64,000 nucleotides of DNA from Cotesia glomerata (GCF_020080835.1 NC_058163.1:9707318-9771317), one strand, 5' to 3'; positions 11,017 through 22,965 are shown, numbered from the stretch's first letter. The notes: generated by a model from the sequence alone, not told the origin. Program-made: numbers and translations.

Positions 11017-13964
11017 CTAGGCAGCTTCTGATGACAACATTGCTTCCACTAGTGAATCTGGTTGCATTCTCTGGTTCAGGATCCTCTCCAGTTCTTCACG
11101 CTGTGGATCGAAACGAGGACATACAAAGAAGACGTGCTCCGCGTCTTCAGCAGCTCCTGGGCAGGACGGGCACTCCGAAGAGTCATCGTGCTTAAAGCGG
11201 TGTAGATACTCTCGAAAACACCCATGTCCCGACAACATCTGCGTAAGATAGTAATTGACCTTACCGTGATTCCGGTTAAGCCAAATGTCGATCCGAAATA
11301 TGAGACGGTGCGTCCACCTACCCTTCTCCGCAGCATCCCATTGTAGTTGCCATCGGCCTATGCTCTTCTGCCGTTCTTCAATTCTAAGTTCTTCAGGGAT
11401 CAGTGCAGTTGACCTTTTTCGTTGGTAAAGGGCCCGTCTTTCCTCTGCTAGAACTCTAAGAGGTAGGGTTCCAGCAATGACGCACACTGCTTCTTCTGAT
11501 ATAGTGCGGAAGGCACTAGCTACTCGTAGGGCACTCAGTCGATATACTGGTCCAGCCTTTCTCCATGATTCTTGTGTCTTTAATGCGTCGGCCCAAATGG
11601 ATATTCCGTAAGTGAGCACCGATATGACTACTGATGACAATAATAGCCTCCTGCTCTGTTTTGGGCCTCCGACGTTCGGCATCAGTCGTGCGAGACTAGC
11701 CCTCACTACTGACGCTTTGGCACTGACATGTTCCACTTGCTGCTTGAAGTTGAGTCGGGCATCAAGCATCACTCCCAAATATCGGATATAAGGTTGTGAT
11801 GTGATTTCTTGTTCGCCGACTTTCAGCTTAATGGTCTCTATCACTTTTCTGCTGGTAATAAGTACTGCCTCAGTCTTGTATTGCACCAGTTGCAGGTTCA
11901 CTGCGTCCATCCACCGGTTAACGTGCTCAAAAGTGAGATCGAACATATGATTTATCTCGTCAAGGTGTTTGGCAACGATCACTACGGCTACGTCATCTGC
12001 ATATGCTACGAGTTTGACGTTTCTTGGCAGAGTTAGTCTTAATAGACCGTCATACATAATGTTCCACAGGAGCGGGCCTAGAACTGAACCTTGTGGTACC
12101 CCTCCAGTAATATCATACTCCCTCGGACCGTTCTTCGTGTCATACTTCAGGACCCTGTTTTCAAAGTAGCTTGCTACGATCTTAAGCAGGTATTCTGGTA
12201 CATTCTTCTCTTGGAGGGCCTGCATGATGCATTTCCAATTGGCGGAGTTGAAGGCGTTTCTGATGTCTAGTGTCGCCACCAGGCAATACTTCTTCGTTCC
12301 ACCTTTCCATCTGGTTCCTGCGATTGCTTCCTTGGCCGTATCAACAACCTGTTTGATTGCGTCCAGGGTTGATCGTCCTTTCCGGAATCCATACTGATTG
12401 TCTGCCAGGAGTGGGTCGACTACTGCTTCAATTCTCTGGTGAATTATGCGCTCAAATATCTTACCCGCCGTATCTAACATGCAAAGTGGTCGGTAAGATG
12501 ACGGTTCTTCTGGTGGTTTCTTCCCTTTGGGTAACAGTACCAATCGTTGCTGTTTCCACTTACGAGGAAAAGTCCCCTCCTTGAGGCATGCATTATAAGC
12601 GTCGAGGAATAATGTTGGAGCTGCCTTTATGATGGTTTTCAAGGCTTTATTAGGGATTCCGTCCAATCCCGGCGCTTTATTATTCCCTACACGGTTACAG
12701 GCCTCCAATAGTTCTTCTTCAGTGACAGGTGGAATGTCGTCCAGTTCGCCTAGCGCCAACTGGTAATCGAAGTTGCGTTGCTGTGGGAACAGTGCAGTGA
12801 CGATTTTCTGAAGAAGTTGAGGACACGTAGGTGATGGCATTTGTTGTTTTTTCAGGTGGGTCATAACCACCTTATAAGGCCTACCCCACACGTCTTTATC
12901 CACCTCGTATATAAGCTCTTTCCAGCATCTTCTTTTGCTCTCTTTGATGGCTTTATTCAGTTCACGACGCGCCTTTTTGTACTCTGCGATCAGCTCCACT
13001 GAGTTGAGCCGTTGATAGCCGCGCTGGGAGATTCTTCTCTTTCTATGACACTCTTTACGGAGGACGCTGATGTGGTCGTTCCACCAATGCACCGAAGGTC
13101 TCGAATTTATGCCACGTTTACGAGGCATACTGGCATCACAAGCATGTGTTACTCTTCTCATCAGGTCCTTAGTATGTTGTTCTGCACATCCAGTGTTGAT
13201 CGGATCACCATCGAGGGCTGTTAGCAATGCTTCTGGGTCAAAAGATTTCACCTTCCAACCAACGATGTTAGACTGCTTGATTGGTCTCTTGAGGTTCTGG
13301 TCGTTTGATATTTCCCAGAATATCGCATGATGGTCGCTGGAAGTGTAGATGTCCAACACTTTCCAGTTGTAGTCACCTCTAGCAAGGCTATTACTGACAA
13401 AAGTGAGGTCTACAATTGAGCTTGCGTCACCTTCGGTGTAGGTCGGCGTATCACCACTGTTGAGCGAAACTACATCTAGTGTAGTAAAGGCCTCTAGTAG
13501 TGCTTTCCCTCGTGCGTTGGTATGTTTGCCCCCCCCCAGTCAACTGCCCAGGAGTTGAAATCCCCGGCTATCGCTACTGGATGGTATTGCTTCGCATCTT
13601 CAGTTAGTCGATCCAAGAAATCAGTGAAGTCAACAATGGAGAGGCTAGGTGGTGCGTAGCAGCTATAGAAGCGGATGCCCTCTACTGATACTGCTACAAA
13701 GCCGGCATTGCTGTTGTCGACTGCATTTTGGAAAGGGAGCTTGCCACATGACCAGATGACAGCTTTGGATGTGCTATCAGCTTCCCAGGGTTGGGTACTC
13801 AGGTGTTTATATGGCTCTGCTATTAGTACCAAGTCAAGCTCTAATTCTCGCACGGTCTGCATGAGCAGGTCATGCGCGGCCTCACAGTGATTGAGGTTAA
13901 GCTGTAATATCCTCATGTTTGCTTGCTTGTCAATCTTTGGAGTGCCTCTTTGTATACCGGGCAC
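11017..13964 (-). pseudogene. Non-LTR ORF2: APE endonuclease, RT and CCHC finger (frameshifted)
   Basis: Translation can start at 13964, overlapping the end of ORF1. The endonuclease N-terminus is visible (NMRILQLNLNHCEAAHDLL, then LVLIAEPY and AIAGDFNSW). A run of nine C at 13529-13537 (G on the coding strand) breaks the frame and a stop follows at 13494. The correct frame resumes just after the run and continues to 11017 with the endonuclease C-terminus (SSDHHAIFW), the RT domain (GFRKGRSTLDAI, TLDIRNAFN, GGVPQGSVLGPLLWN, VAYADDVAVV) and a C-terminal finger (CPSCPGAAEDAEHVFFVC). The frame stops at TAG where the copy at 33643-34353 has TGG and reads 26 more codons, so this is a second nonsense change. 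It would nick the target and reverse-transcribe the element RNA by target-primed reverse transcription; this copy cannot encode the whole protein. Confidence 0.88.
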
Positions 13965-15364
13965 CTGTATGTGCCAGCGTGATAGGCAGCGTTCTCTGCG
14001 CTCTTATTTTCCGCGCATAATACACACTTCGCTGGGTTTTTACAGTCCGCAATCTTGTGTCCTTCTTGGCCGCATCTAATGCATAGCTTGGATCGATCTG
14101 TCTTGCTTCTGCACTGGGATCTGTGGTGCCCGAAATGCCAGCATTTGTAACATTGGGTAGGTTTCCTCGTGGCTCTAATTCGGCAGTTGACCCAGCCAAT
14201 TCGGATTTTACCGCTTCCTTCTAATATCTTCTGAGCTGCTGCAGACGGTAGTGTCACGACAGCGGTTTGGGTACCTCTGTAGGCTTTGCGGATCTTGATT
14301 GTCTCTGGTTGTATTTCGCAGAGCTCCTTGGTTACCGTATGCAGGGCAGCCTGAATATCCTCCTTTGTTGTGGTGTCATCTAGGTCTCGGATCTCGATGT
14401 CTTCTTGTGACCCTTTGCAGATCACTTTGGCCTCCTCCTTAAGAATGTTTGCGATGGTCTGTTGCAGGCCTTGGCCTTTGTCCACGCTCTTCCGCGAAAT
14501 CGTAATCAGCAAGTCCCCGCTTCTGGTCTTGTTGATCTTGTCCACTGTTGTGCGAACTTGCTCATCAGGGACGTCCTTCTTTATGCGACGCAAAATCTCG
14601 GCGTACTTTGCTTTCTCGGCCGGGCGGATGATCAGTGCGTCGGGTCTGATCTATTTGAGCGGTTTTTTGCGCTTAGGCTCCGGCCTGGGCTTCTTTGGAG
14701 GCTCCTTTGGGAGCTGTTCTTTGGCTAGCCTCCGTTTCTCTTTCCTTGTGTGGACATCTTTCCAATCAGTCGCGTCTTTTTTTTCGGCGTTCTGCTTCAT
14801 CACGTTTTTCGGAGGACTTGGTTTCAAGTCTTTTCTCTTCGTCAATCGCCCATCTATTCCATCTGGGGAGTTTCGGTCCTTCCTCTTGTTAGACTTGTTG
14901 GAAGTATGACCTTCGTCTTTAGCATCAGATTCACCGTCAGCATCGCCTCCGGTGTCCATTGATTCTTCGATCTCCACAGTAAGTTGACTGCTCTTCTCCG
15001 GCGTAAAACGAGGAGTGAGTCGTCGAGGTGACTGCCATTCTTCGTACAGTTTTTTAAACCTTCGAAGGGCGTTAACTACCCCGGTTGCCTTGGTCTTTAT
15101 CTCTTTATGGATATTGACCTTTGATTGGACAAACTCATGCAGTTCGCTGGTCAGCTTTTCGAGGCGTTCCAGCGCTTGCGTCCGCTTCATCTCAGCGCTT
15201 ACGGTAATCGCTGCTTCTTGGGCGTGAGGCCCACTAATACTCCTGTCCTTTTCTTGATTTTTCGTTTCTTCCATGGTTTTGAGTGATACTCCAAAGCAAA
15301 AGGTCGTCTCCGAACGCGATGCCTCCGGAAGTGGAGGGGTGATCACTCTTACAGCTACCTCCAT
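13913..15364 (-). pseudogene. Non-LTR ORF1: nucleic-acid-binding protein with zinc knuckles (one stop)
   Basis: Starts at ATG 15364 with a basic, charged N-terminal part. An in-frame TAG at 14651-14653 interrupts it, and the same frame continues to 13913, giving ~483 codons in all. The C-terminal third has the retroelement knuckles CYKCWHFGHHRSQC and CIRCGQEGHKIADC, then a third Cys/His group starting CVLC. ORF1 proteins of the R1 clade package element RNA; that role is inferred from family. Near 14800-14950 the protein is rich in Lys, Asp and Glu. Only one nonsense change is seen, so the copy is young. Confidence 0.85.
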
Positions 15365-15842
15365 TGCTATGAGAGCTTTCGGTCATTGAAGCGGGAAATC
15401 TCAACCGCTTCGACCCTGCACCTGCTTCCTTCATCGGCTTCCTCTTGCTCCCGTGGGTGCGGCACGTAGATGCCGGGAGTTACCACGTACACCGCGCTAT
15501 AAGGATCATTTCGCACATCTCTTTCGAGCAGCGTCACCTTATCCGCTTGCGTACGTGACCCTAGGTCAGATGGTGTGACCAACCCTTCCTGCCGAAAGGG
15601 GAGTTTTCGTTTTTTACCGCGAGAACTATTTTATTTCGCTCTTACCCTCTGCTCCGAAGAACAGCGAGCTTTCTCCGACCCACAAGGATACACGGGCGGT
15701 GGCTGTTACTCTTCAGCTCCGATGACTGATTTGGTCCGCGAGGGCTATTTTATTTCGCCCCAATCCGCCGATCTTACGACCGGTTAGGACCCCCCTATCC
15801 GCCACCTGGGGACGCGCCCGGTGGGAGTTTGGCTTCTTCCGA

Positions 15843-15849
15843 CGGGTGT

Positions 15850-15927
<78 letters not shown>
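15843..15927 (+). repeat. (TG)n microsatellite, downstream half of the insertion target
   Basis: Long, almost pure GT tract directly at the 5' end of the non-LTR element; its other half is 10668-10680. The His/Thr and Cys/Val reading frames across it are meaningless. Confidence 0.95.
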
Positions 15928-15930
<3 letters not shown>

Positions 15931-16221
15931 GCCGTATGTAAACCTCTCATAAATTTTGAACAGCTTGACCGATTTCATCACGGTTGGCATCATTCGAAAG
16001 GGCTACACTAAACTTAGATTTTGACTATAATTTGGACCGATTCAAACCAGTAGATTTTGAGAAATCTCAAAAAAACTGCAAAAAAAAATTTTTTCAAGTT
16101 TTTTTGGAATAACTTTTAACGGGTTTACCGATCGATTCCAAAAACTAATCAGCTCTTAACATAAAAAAAACACGTCGATTGCCGTCAGCCTGGTCGAAAT
16201 CGGTTAATTCGTTCGTGAGTT

Positions 16222-17667
16222 CCCATACAGGAAGCCCCAGAGTTGAACGACGGAGCCTAACTTGGGCCAAGTTTGTGTAACCTAACCTCGCCTGTTGAAT
16301 AGTAACCCTAACATGGGCCTCGACTGAATAACCCAGTTTTGGCCAAACCTAGAGACACCTTAACTTGGGTTTTGAAGTCTTTATATTCACGTAACATTGT
16401 GATATGGCGACTCAGACTTGGGCCAGGACTGGGAAACCTATCTTTGGCCGACGTAATGATCACCCGAGCGTTAGCCAAGACTGGGAAGCCTAGCCTTGGC
16501 TTTCGAATGGAAACCCAGACTTGATCCAGAATTTAGCAACCTAACTTTGGTCATTTAATAGAAAATCCAAACTTAATTAATCATTAAGTAACAGAATTTG
16601 GAACAGTAAATATTTATTGCTTAACGAATATTTGATAGCAAATGCTGAAATTTAAAATTTATTTTTTAAACAAAACAATTGTGTATCGTCCAAATTGATG
16701 TAGTCTTAAAAAAAATTAAAATATAATAATTTACAGTTGAATTTTTAATATTAATAATTTTAAACATTAAAATTTATAATATGATATTAAAAATATACAG
16801 AATGATTTACAAAGTCTACAGTAATATAAGAACTTGACTTTTGCTTTTTTTTAATTACTAAACATTTGTAAAAAATATATAATTTTCATTAAAACACAAT
16901 GTTAAATAACATAAATTATATAAATAATAAACCGTCACATTCCGTCACCATATAGATTTAGTTCATATGAATGATGAGATGTATATCAACTCATCGGTCG
17001 TACGGCATAGGGGTTAGTTATCGGTCTGGCAAGCGCGCGGCTCGGGTTCGAATCTCGGTTAGGACAAATGCGAATTTCACTTTATTTCTCTAATTAGCGA
17101 AAGTTAGGTCTAAATTAAGAGTTAAGTCGTCTAAACTTGCGTTAGCTCTACATCAAAATTGAAATAAATCAATGACAATTAAAAATTTCCTTTTTTATCA
17201 TTTCAACTAAAAACTACTCATTTTATACAAAATAATTTAACCGTTTCGTAGAATTTTACTATTTTATTTCAGAAAATTTAATTTATTCGAAATTGGGTTC
17301 TTAATACTAATTTGGTTTAACATTAAACAATTAAATTCTAAATATATTTTATAATCTACTTCTTTTAGTAAATTCTATAGTGGTAAATAAGCCTGGGCTT
17401 GCTTTGGCTTAAAAACTTGGGCCAGTCTTGGTTAACAAACTTGGGCCAGTCTTGGTTAACAAACTTGGGCCAGTCTTGGTTAACAATCTTGGGCCAGTCT
17501 TGGTTATCATGCTTGAGCCAGTCTTGGCAACCAAGCTTGGCACCCTGTTATCACTCTAGACTTCTACCAAGGCTGGGCCAAAGCGGGTTTACAAGCATGG
17601 GCCAGAGATAGACAGCATTGCGCCAAGCGTGGCCCATATCTGGCCCCGTCGTATTTTCCTGTATGGG
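16222..17667. mobile_element. Foldback element X with GGCCCAAG-type subterminal repeats
   Basis: The left end CCCATACAGGAAGCCCCAGA and the right end (inverse, ending CTGTATGGG at 17667) form terminal inverted repeats. Inside them are many degenerate CTTGGGCCAAG-like units (16250-16560 and 17390-17640), including four tandem 26-bp copies of TTGGGCCAGTCTTGGTTAAC type at 17420-17520. The AT-rich middle carries a tRNA-like segment. The left flank GTGAGT and right flank TTATCG rejoin TG-core family text, so X sits inside copy A. Confidence 0.65.
16997..17065 (+). pseudogene. tRNA-like segment with A and B boxes
   Basis: GGCATAGGGGTTAGTTATC resembles the D-arm/box A region of Asp- or Glu-type tRNAs, and GGGTTCGAATCTC is a box B/T-loop match. 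The acceptor ends pair in about five of seven positions and the T stem needs two G-U pairs, while the anticodon arm does not fold well. I take it as a degenerate tRNA or a tRNA-derived SINE head, not a working tRNA. Confidence 0.5.
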
Positions 17668-18021
17668 TTATCGTTAACGAAAAAAATTGAAAAAATCGTT
17701 TTTTGGGAATTCCCATAGAGGAAAGTACCACGGGGCCTAGCTTGGCCCAGCCTTGGCTCAACTATGTAAAACTCTGGGCCAAGCTTGTAAGCCAGGCTTG
17801 GCCCAGTCCTGGTTGAAGTCTGGGATGATAACGATGGGCCAAGCCTGGTTACCAGGGCTGAGCCATAGTTAATTTTCAATTCTGGCCCATGCCATTTGAT
17901 AAAAAATGATAAAAAAGAATTATTGGAATGTTATTTTTTTATTTTATTTTGTAAGTAAAGTAAATTCAAACCTAACTGATGCTAATTATAAGAAATAAAG
18001 TGTGAAAATCGTATCCGTTCT

Positions 18022-18088
18022 TCTAATCGAGATTCGAACCCGAGCCGCGCGCTTGCCAGACCGATAACTAATCCCTACACCGTACGAC
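18022..18088 (-). pseudogene. tRNA-like segment, inverted copy in element Y
   Basis: Minus-strand counterpart of 16997-17065 with a few differences; box B (GGTTCGAATCTC) is preserved exactly. As for X, this is a pol III promoter relic within a mobile element. Confidence 0.5.
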
Positions 18089-18718
18089 CGATAAGTTGAT
18101 GCACATCTTATTATTCTGATAAGCTAAATCTATATAGTGACGAAGTGTGACGGTTTATTATTTATATAATTTATGTTATTTAATATTGTGTTTCGATGAA
18201 AATTAACTATTTTTTACAAATGTTTATTATAGTTAAAAAAAATGAAAGAGTCAAGTTGTTATATTACTTTAAATTTTGTACATCGTTCTGTATATTTTTA
18301 ATATCTTATGATAAATTTTCATGTTTAAAATTATCAATATTAAAAATTCAACTGTAAATTATTATATTTTAATTTTTTTAAGACTACATCAATTTTGACG
18401 ATATGCAATTGTCTTGGTTAAATAATAAATTTTAAATTTTAGAATTTGTTAGCAAATATTCGTTAAACAATAAATGTTTACTGTTTAAAATTCTATTACT
18501 TAATGATTTATTAAGTTTGAATTTCCCATTGAATGGCTAAGGCTCGGTTACCCAATTCTGGCTCAAGTCTTGGTTGCCATTGAACGCCCATGGCTACAAA
18601 GAAAAAAAAATTTACTTAAATCAAGTAAATAATTTTTAAGAATTTCATCTTCTTGATTTGAGTAGAAAAATTCTTAAACTAAGAAATTTTTCTCGATTTA
18701 AGTAAATTTTATTTAATT

Positions 18719-21547
18719 TGTAACGGGTGGTTTAATTCCCGCTCATTTGGCCCTTAGTAAAATTTAACAACAACAATATATTCAACAATTGACTCTAAGA
18801 TTTACCAGGGCGCCACCAGGATTATTTTCTCGGTTCCTGGAACCGGATACCAGAGCTGATTCTATTAATCTACAGGGAGAGAGAGTGGAGGAAGGTTGTT
18901 CTGAAAATGAATAAATTTTTATTTAACAGCGGTACCAAAATTTATTAACAAAGAATTTAACAACTCGTGCGCTTGCACGTACACACACTTACTTACAACT
19001 AACTCACTTAATGCTACAACTTATTACTACTCTCCTCAACTCCACGCTACCGCTTTGTCACCCCGCAAAGAGACTAATCGTATGCAAAGGCTCGTTAACT
19101 CGGCTCACGAAAGTAGTCGACCCAGTGACTAAACGTAGACCGATGTCCTTCCGCGAGCTTACAAAAATTGCTTAATCCCACAGTACCCTCTTATGGAGCG
19201 ACTATACTGTGGTTTCTACCTTACTACCGCTGTACCCCACTTGGCGTCTATACAACGGCTTCTAATTCGGCTCACGAAAGTAGTCGACCCAGTGACTAAA
19301 CGTAGACCGATGTCCTCCCGCGAGCTTACAAAAAAATTTACTTAATCCCACAGTACCCTCTTATGGAGCGACTATACTGTGGTTTCTACCTTACTACCGC
19401 TGTACCCCCACTTGGCGTCTATACAACGGTTTTCTAATTCGGCTCACGAAAGTAGTCGACCCAGTGACTAAACGTAGACCGATGTCCTTCCGCGAGCTTA
19501 CAAAATTGCTTAATCCCACAGTACCCCTCTTATGGAGCGACTATACTGTGGTTTCTACCTTACTACCGCTGTACCCCCACTTGGCGTCTATACAACGGCT
19601 TCTAATTCGGCTCACGAAAGTAGTCGACCCAGTGACTAAACGTAGACCGATGTCCTCCCGCGAGCTTACAAAAAAATTTACTTAATCCCACAGTACCCTC
19701 TTATGGAGCGACTATACTGTGGTTTCTACCTTACTACCGCTGTACCCCACTTGGCGTCTATACAACGGCTTCTAATTCGGCTCACGAAAGTAGTCGACCC
19801 AGTGACTAAACGTAGACCGATGTCCTCCCGCGAGCTTACAAAAAAATTTACTTAATCCCACAGTACCCTCTTATGGAGCGACTATACCGTGGTTTCCACC
19901 TTACTACCGCTGTACTCCACTTGGCGTCTATACAACGGCTTCTACGCCAGCGAAACACCTCGCAAAGAGACTAATCGTATGCGAAGGAACGCTGGTAGCA
20001 CTCACCCACTCACAACCCACTCTTCTCCACACACACTGACTCTACTTTACTTTTGACTAATTAAAATTTTACAAAATTAACTCCAAAATTTACAACGTTA
20101 ATTTTCACTAAAATTGTTCAGTCATTAGCTTACAATAAAACCATAAATTATTCATCACGAATTAACAAAATTTACTTCTTAAAATTCCGGCTTAAAACCG
20201 ACGCTTCTTTTATTCCAAATTTAACACTAGCTTAACTCTGCGCATTAACTTAAATTCTTTCGAAGAACATTCTTTATAAAATTAACTAAATTTTTACTCG
20301 GACGTAATCCACACAATAAATAGTTTTATAACAATTTCTACCGGAATAATGGTATTAAATTTTACTTATTATAATTTTCACAGGCTTCAATTTCAATATA
20401 AGATTCAACCGCCTGAAATTTCCGACTAGACAATTATTATCATTGTTATTGTCGACTGGATAATTAATTAACAACAATTTTATATCGATGTAAAAATAAA
20501 TTCCGAAAATCATCCGCGGTTATTTCAATTTCTAATTTCGTCGCAATTTTCTCAATACTTAATTTTCCAATAATAATTTTAGTCTTCCATAGTTCAATAT
20601 ATAAATAACCACGTGGAATTTTTCGATTTATAAATAATTAATAAAACAATTTGTCTCAATATAAAATAAATTCACGAAAAATTATCCACGGTTAATTCGA
20701 TCTCAATTGCGTCGAAACTCAGTAGCCGATTCTCAATAAATTATTTTAAATAAATAATATTTTTTTTGTAACGAATAATATTAGTAAATGATAATTCAAT
20801 TGTTATAATTTATAATAATAGTCCAGTTGTTAATATTGTAAATTTACTGCGTCACAAAATTCTCAAGGAATTTGCGCGCTCAAAATGGACTCCGTTGTTC
20901 GTTACAGCGTACTAAGCTCGACCTCGGGTACCGAAGCTTGACCAGTCGTGAGTTGCTGATTGGAATAATTCTCGATGTTCAGAAATTAATTAAATTTGAT
21001 TAATCAAAAGATGAATTTAATTTAGCCAATCTTAAGATGTTAATAATTATTAACCAGCTGAATTAACAATTTAGATACTCACGACCTAAACCCAGGAGGT
21101 CTAGAACATTCCTCGGGTGTAAAATCCCCAGGAGGAATTGTTCACAAGCTAACAAATTAAATTGATTAAAATAATTAATTATTATTAAGCAAAATTATTA
21201 AACAATTGAATTATCCAAACTTGAATAAATAAAATGAGAAGTAGTGTGTTTGATGAGCCGGGTATATGGCCCCAAGGCTCATCATTACCAAAGTCCAATA
21301 CCTGGTGTAAATTTGGTTGAAGAAACTCTATGGTTGATACTCGCTTCCTTCTTTGGACTTCTTGATGTTACTCGTTCCAACACTTTACTACTTCTCCGGA
21401 CACCACGCATGGCTCGTCTATATAACGACCCCAAAAATACCCCCTCCTGCTCTCTCTCTAGGCCCGAAGATCGATGCGCTCAAATGCTAGTCGAAAAGTT
21501 ATCGATCTCTGGTGACTTATCGATTAAGGGTAATTTACCCTGTTACA
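18719..21547 (+). mobile_element. 2.8-kb solo-LTR-like element, copy 2 (complete)
   Basis: Begins TGTAACGGGTGG and ends TTTACCCTGTTACA, that is TG...CA with short imperfect inverted termini. It is flanked by a 4-bp AATT duplication (18715-18718 and 21548-21551). The inverted relative at 1-1988 shares almost the whole length. There is no gag or pol. A large tandem array fills 19101-19945 and a TATATAA is seen near 21420. The size is extreme for an LTR, so it could instead be a non-autonomous DNA element; the 4-bp duplication fits either. The true transcription direction is not known. Confidence 0.6.
19101..19945 (+). repeat. Five tandem ~170-bp units
   Basis: Units begin CGGCTCACGAAAGTAGTCGA at 19101, 19268, 19440, 19608 and 19778, spaced 167 to 172 bp and almost identical. 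Copy 1 of the element has a much shorter version, so the array expanded in this copy. Confidence 0.92.
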
Positions 21548-22072
21548 AATTAAAGAATTTTTCGTTTTGATTGAAGACAATTAAACTCTTCAAAGTTATT
21601 TTCTTGGTTCAAGAATTTTTCTCTTGAATTAAGTTAATTTTTTTTTTCAGTGTAGGTTTTCCAATCTTGGCTAACCCTTGGGTAATCATTGTGGCCGTGA
21701 CTGGGTGACCCAGTTCTGGCCCAGGCTCGGGTAATAATTGGGCCGACCAAGGCGTGGTTGCCCAGTCTTGGCCCAAGCTTGGGTCACCGATGAATCGCCA
21801 AGGCTAGGTTAGCCAGTCTTGGCACAAGCTTGGATAATTATTGGCATGGCCGAGGCTGGGTTAACCAGTGTTGGCCCACGCTTGGGTCGCCAATGAATGG
21901 CCAAGGCTGAGTTAGCCAGTCTTGGCCCAAGGTTGGGTAATCATTGGCATGGCCGAGGCTGGGTTAAACAGCCTGGCCCACGCATGGGCCAATACAGGTA
22001 CGCCGAAGCTAGGTTTCCCAGTACTGGCCCAAGCCTGGCCCCTTTGTCAACTCTGGGGGTTTCCTGCATGGG

Positions 22073-22527
22073 TATACTGCAATGGACCAAGGCGTAGCTT
22101 AAGATAATAACAGACACTTTGAAAGGACTTATCGCCTGTCGATATCAACTGATATATTTTGGTATTTTTATGCTATCAAACTCAAACTTTTACTAAATAA
22201 TCTTATTTTTCGCGTATTCAATGGAACACAGTAAAAAATTTTATGTCATTGCGTCAAAATTCATCGTTAAAAATCATCGTTTTAGCATGGAAAATTAAAA
22301 AGTTCATGCTTATATAAGCCGAAATTTTTGATAAAAGTTGTACATTTAAAATTTATAAGGGGATGGAAACTGATACGTCATACGGAACAAATTATTTTTA
22401 AAAATAGAACTGCAGTCTATAGCTCGATAAAATTTTTCTTCCAGACTTAAAATATCATTTAAGAGGGCAAATCATGCATGAATAGTTCTTGTCAGCTGAT
22501 TTATGGAGTTTTAATCCTTATCTATTT
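22073..22527. other. Unassigned sequence
   Basis: No gene or clear repeat recognised. It may be further TG-core sequence or another insertion. Confidence 0.3.
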
Positions 22528-22965
22528 TAGGCTAGATCAGACATGATCAGACATGAACAGGTCTGATCAGGTCTGAGCATATTTAATGCTTCAGACATGA
22601 ACAGACTTGATCAGGTCTGATCAGGTCTGAGCGTATTTAACACTTCAGACATGAACAGTCTTGGACAGGTCTGATCAGGTCTGAGCGTATTTAACGGTTC
22701 AGACATGAACAGGCATGGACAGGCTTGATCAGATCTGATCAGGTCTGAGCGTATTTAATGCTTCAGACATGAACAGGCATGAGCAGGCATGAACAGGCTT
22801 GATCAGGTCTGAGCGTATTTAACACTTCAGACATGAACAGGCATGGACAGGTCTGATCAGGTCTGAGCGTATTTAACGGTTCAGACATGAACAGGTCTGA
22901 TCAGGCCTGATCAGGTCGGATTTCAGGCCTGATCAGATATGAACAGGTCTGATCAGTCCTGATCA
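22528..22965 (+). repeat. Minisatellite of GATCAGGTCTGA-type units
   Basis: About seven irregular units of 55-75 bp, each holding GACATGAACAGG, one or more TGATCAGGTCTGA blocks and GAGCGTATTTAA. The short TGATCAG core is palindromic. Confidence 0.85.

Larger units (their letters stand above)
10681..15842 (-). mobile_element. R1-clade-like non-LTR retrotransposon inserted in (TG)n
   Basis: The minus-strand element is nearly full length. It has a 5' UTR (15365-15842), ORF1 with zinc knuckles, ORF2 with endonuclease, reverse transcriptase and a terminal CCHC finger, then a 3' UTR (10698-11016) ending in poly(A), seen as the T run at 10681-10695. Both ends abut TG microsatellite (10668-10680 and 15843-15927), so on its own sense strand it lies between CA repeats. 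The order APE endonuclease-RT-CCHC without RNase H, and the two-ORF layout, fit the R1 clade. Other members of that clade are known to target telomeric, rDNA or simple repeats. It carries three small defects (see its ORFs), so it is a recent but dead copy. Confidence 0.85.
18598..21652. mobile_element. Hairpin MITE interrupted by the LTR-like element
   Basis: The pieces 18598-18718 and 21548-21652 are made of CTTGATTTAAGTAAATTT / AAATTCTTG hairpin blocks, like the element at 4473-4689. They read as one short MITE split at AATT by the solo-LTR-like element. The assignment rests on sequence style and on the AATT duplication. Confidence 0.4.
17712..22072. mobile_element. Foldback element Y (inverted relative to X), split by insertions
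   Basis: Starts CCCATAGAGGAAAGTACCAC and ends with the inverse of a closely related sequence (TTTCCTGCATGGG at 22072). Subterminal GGCCCAAGCTTGG-like repeats occupy 17735-17880, 18535-18595 and 21650-22050. The AT-rich middle (17890-18530) is the inverted copy of X's middle. From 18598 to 21650 it is interrupted by a hairpin MITE that itself contains the long LTR-like element. Confidence 0.6.

Noticed and set aside
14370..14909. 179-codon + strand frame
   Set aside because: Antisense shadow of the non-LTR ORF1.
15784..16011. His-Thr and Cys-Val repeat reading frames
   Set aside because: They are translations of the TG microsatellite.
16997..17065. Functional tRNA gene
   Set aside because: Acceptor and anticodon stems are mispaired and the sequence repeats inside a mobile element.
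19101..19945. CRISPR or centromeric satellite
   Set aside because: Only five units, confined within one mobile element.
22528..22965. CRISPR-like array
   Set aside because: Irregular unit lengths, no true spacers, eukaryotic context.
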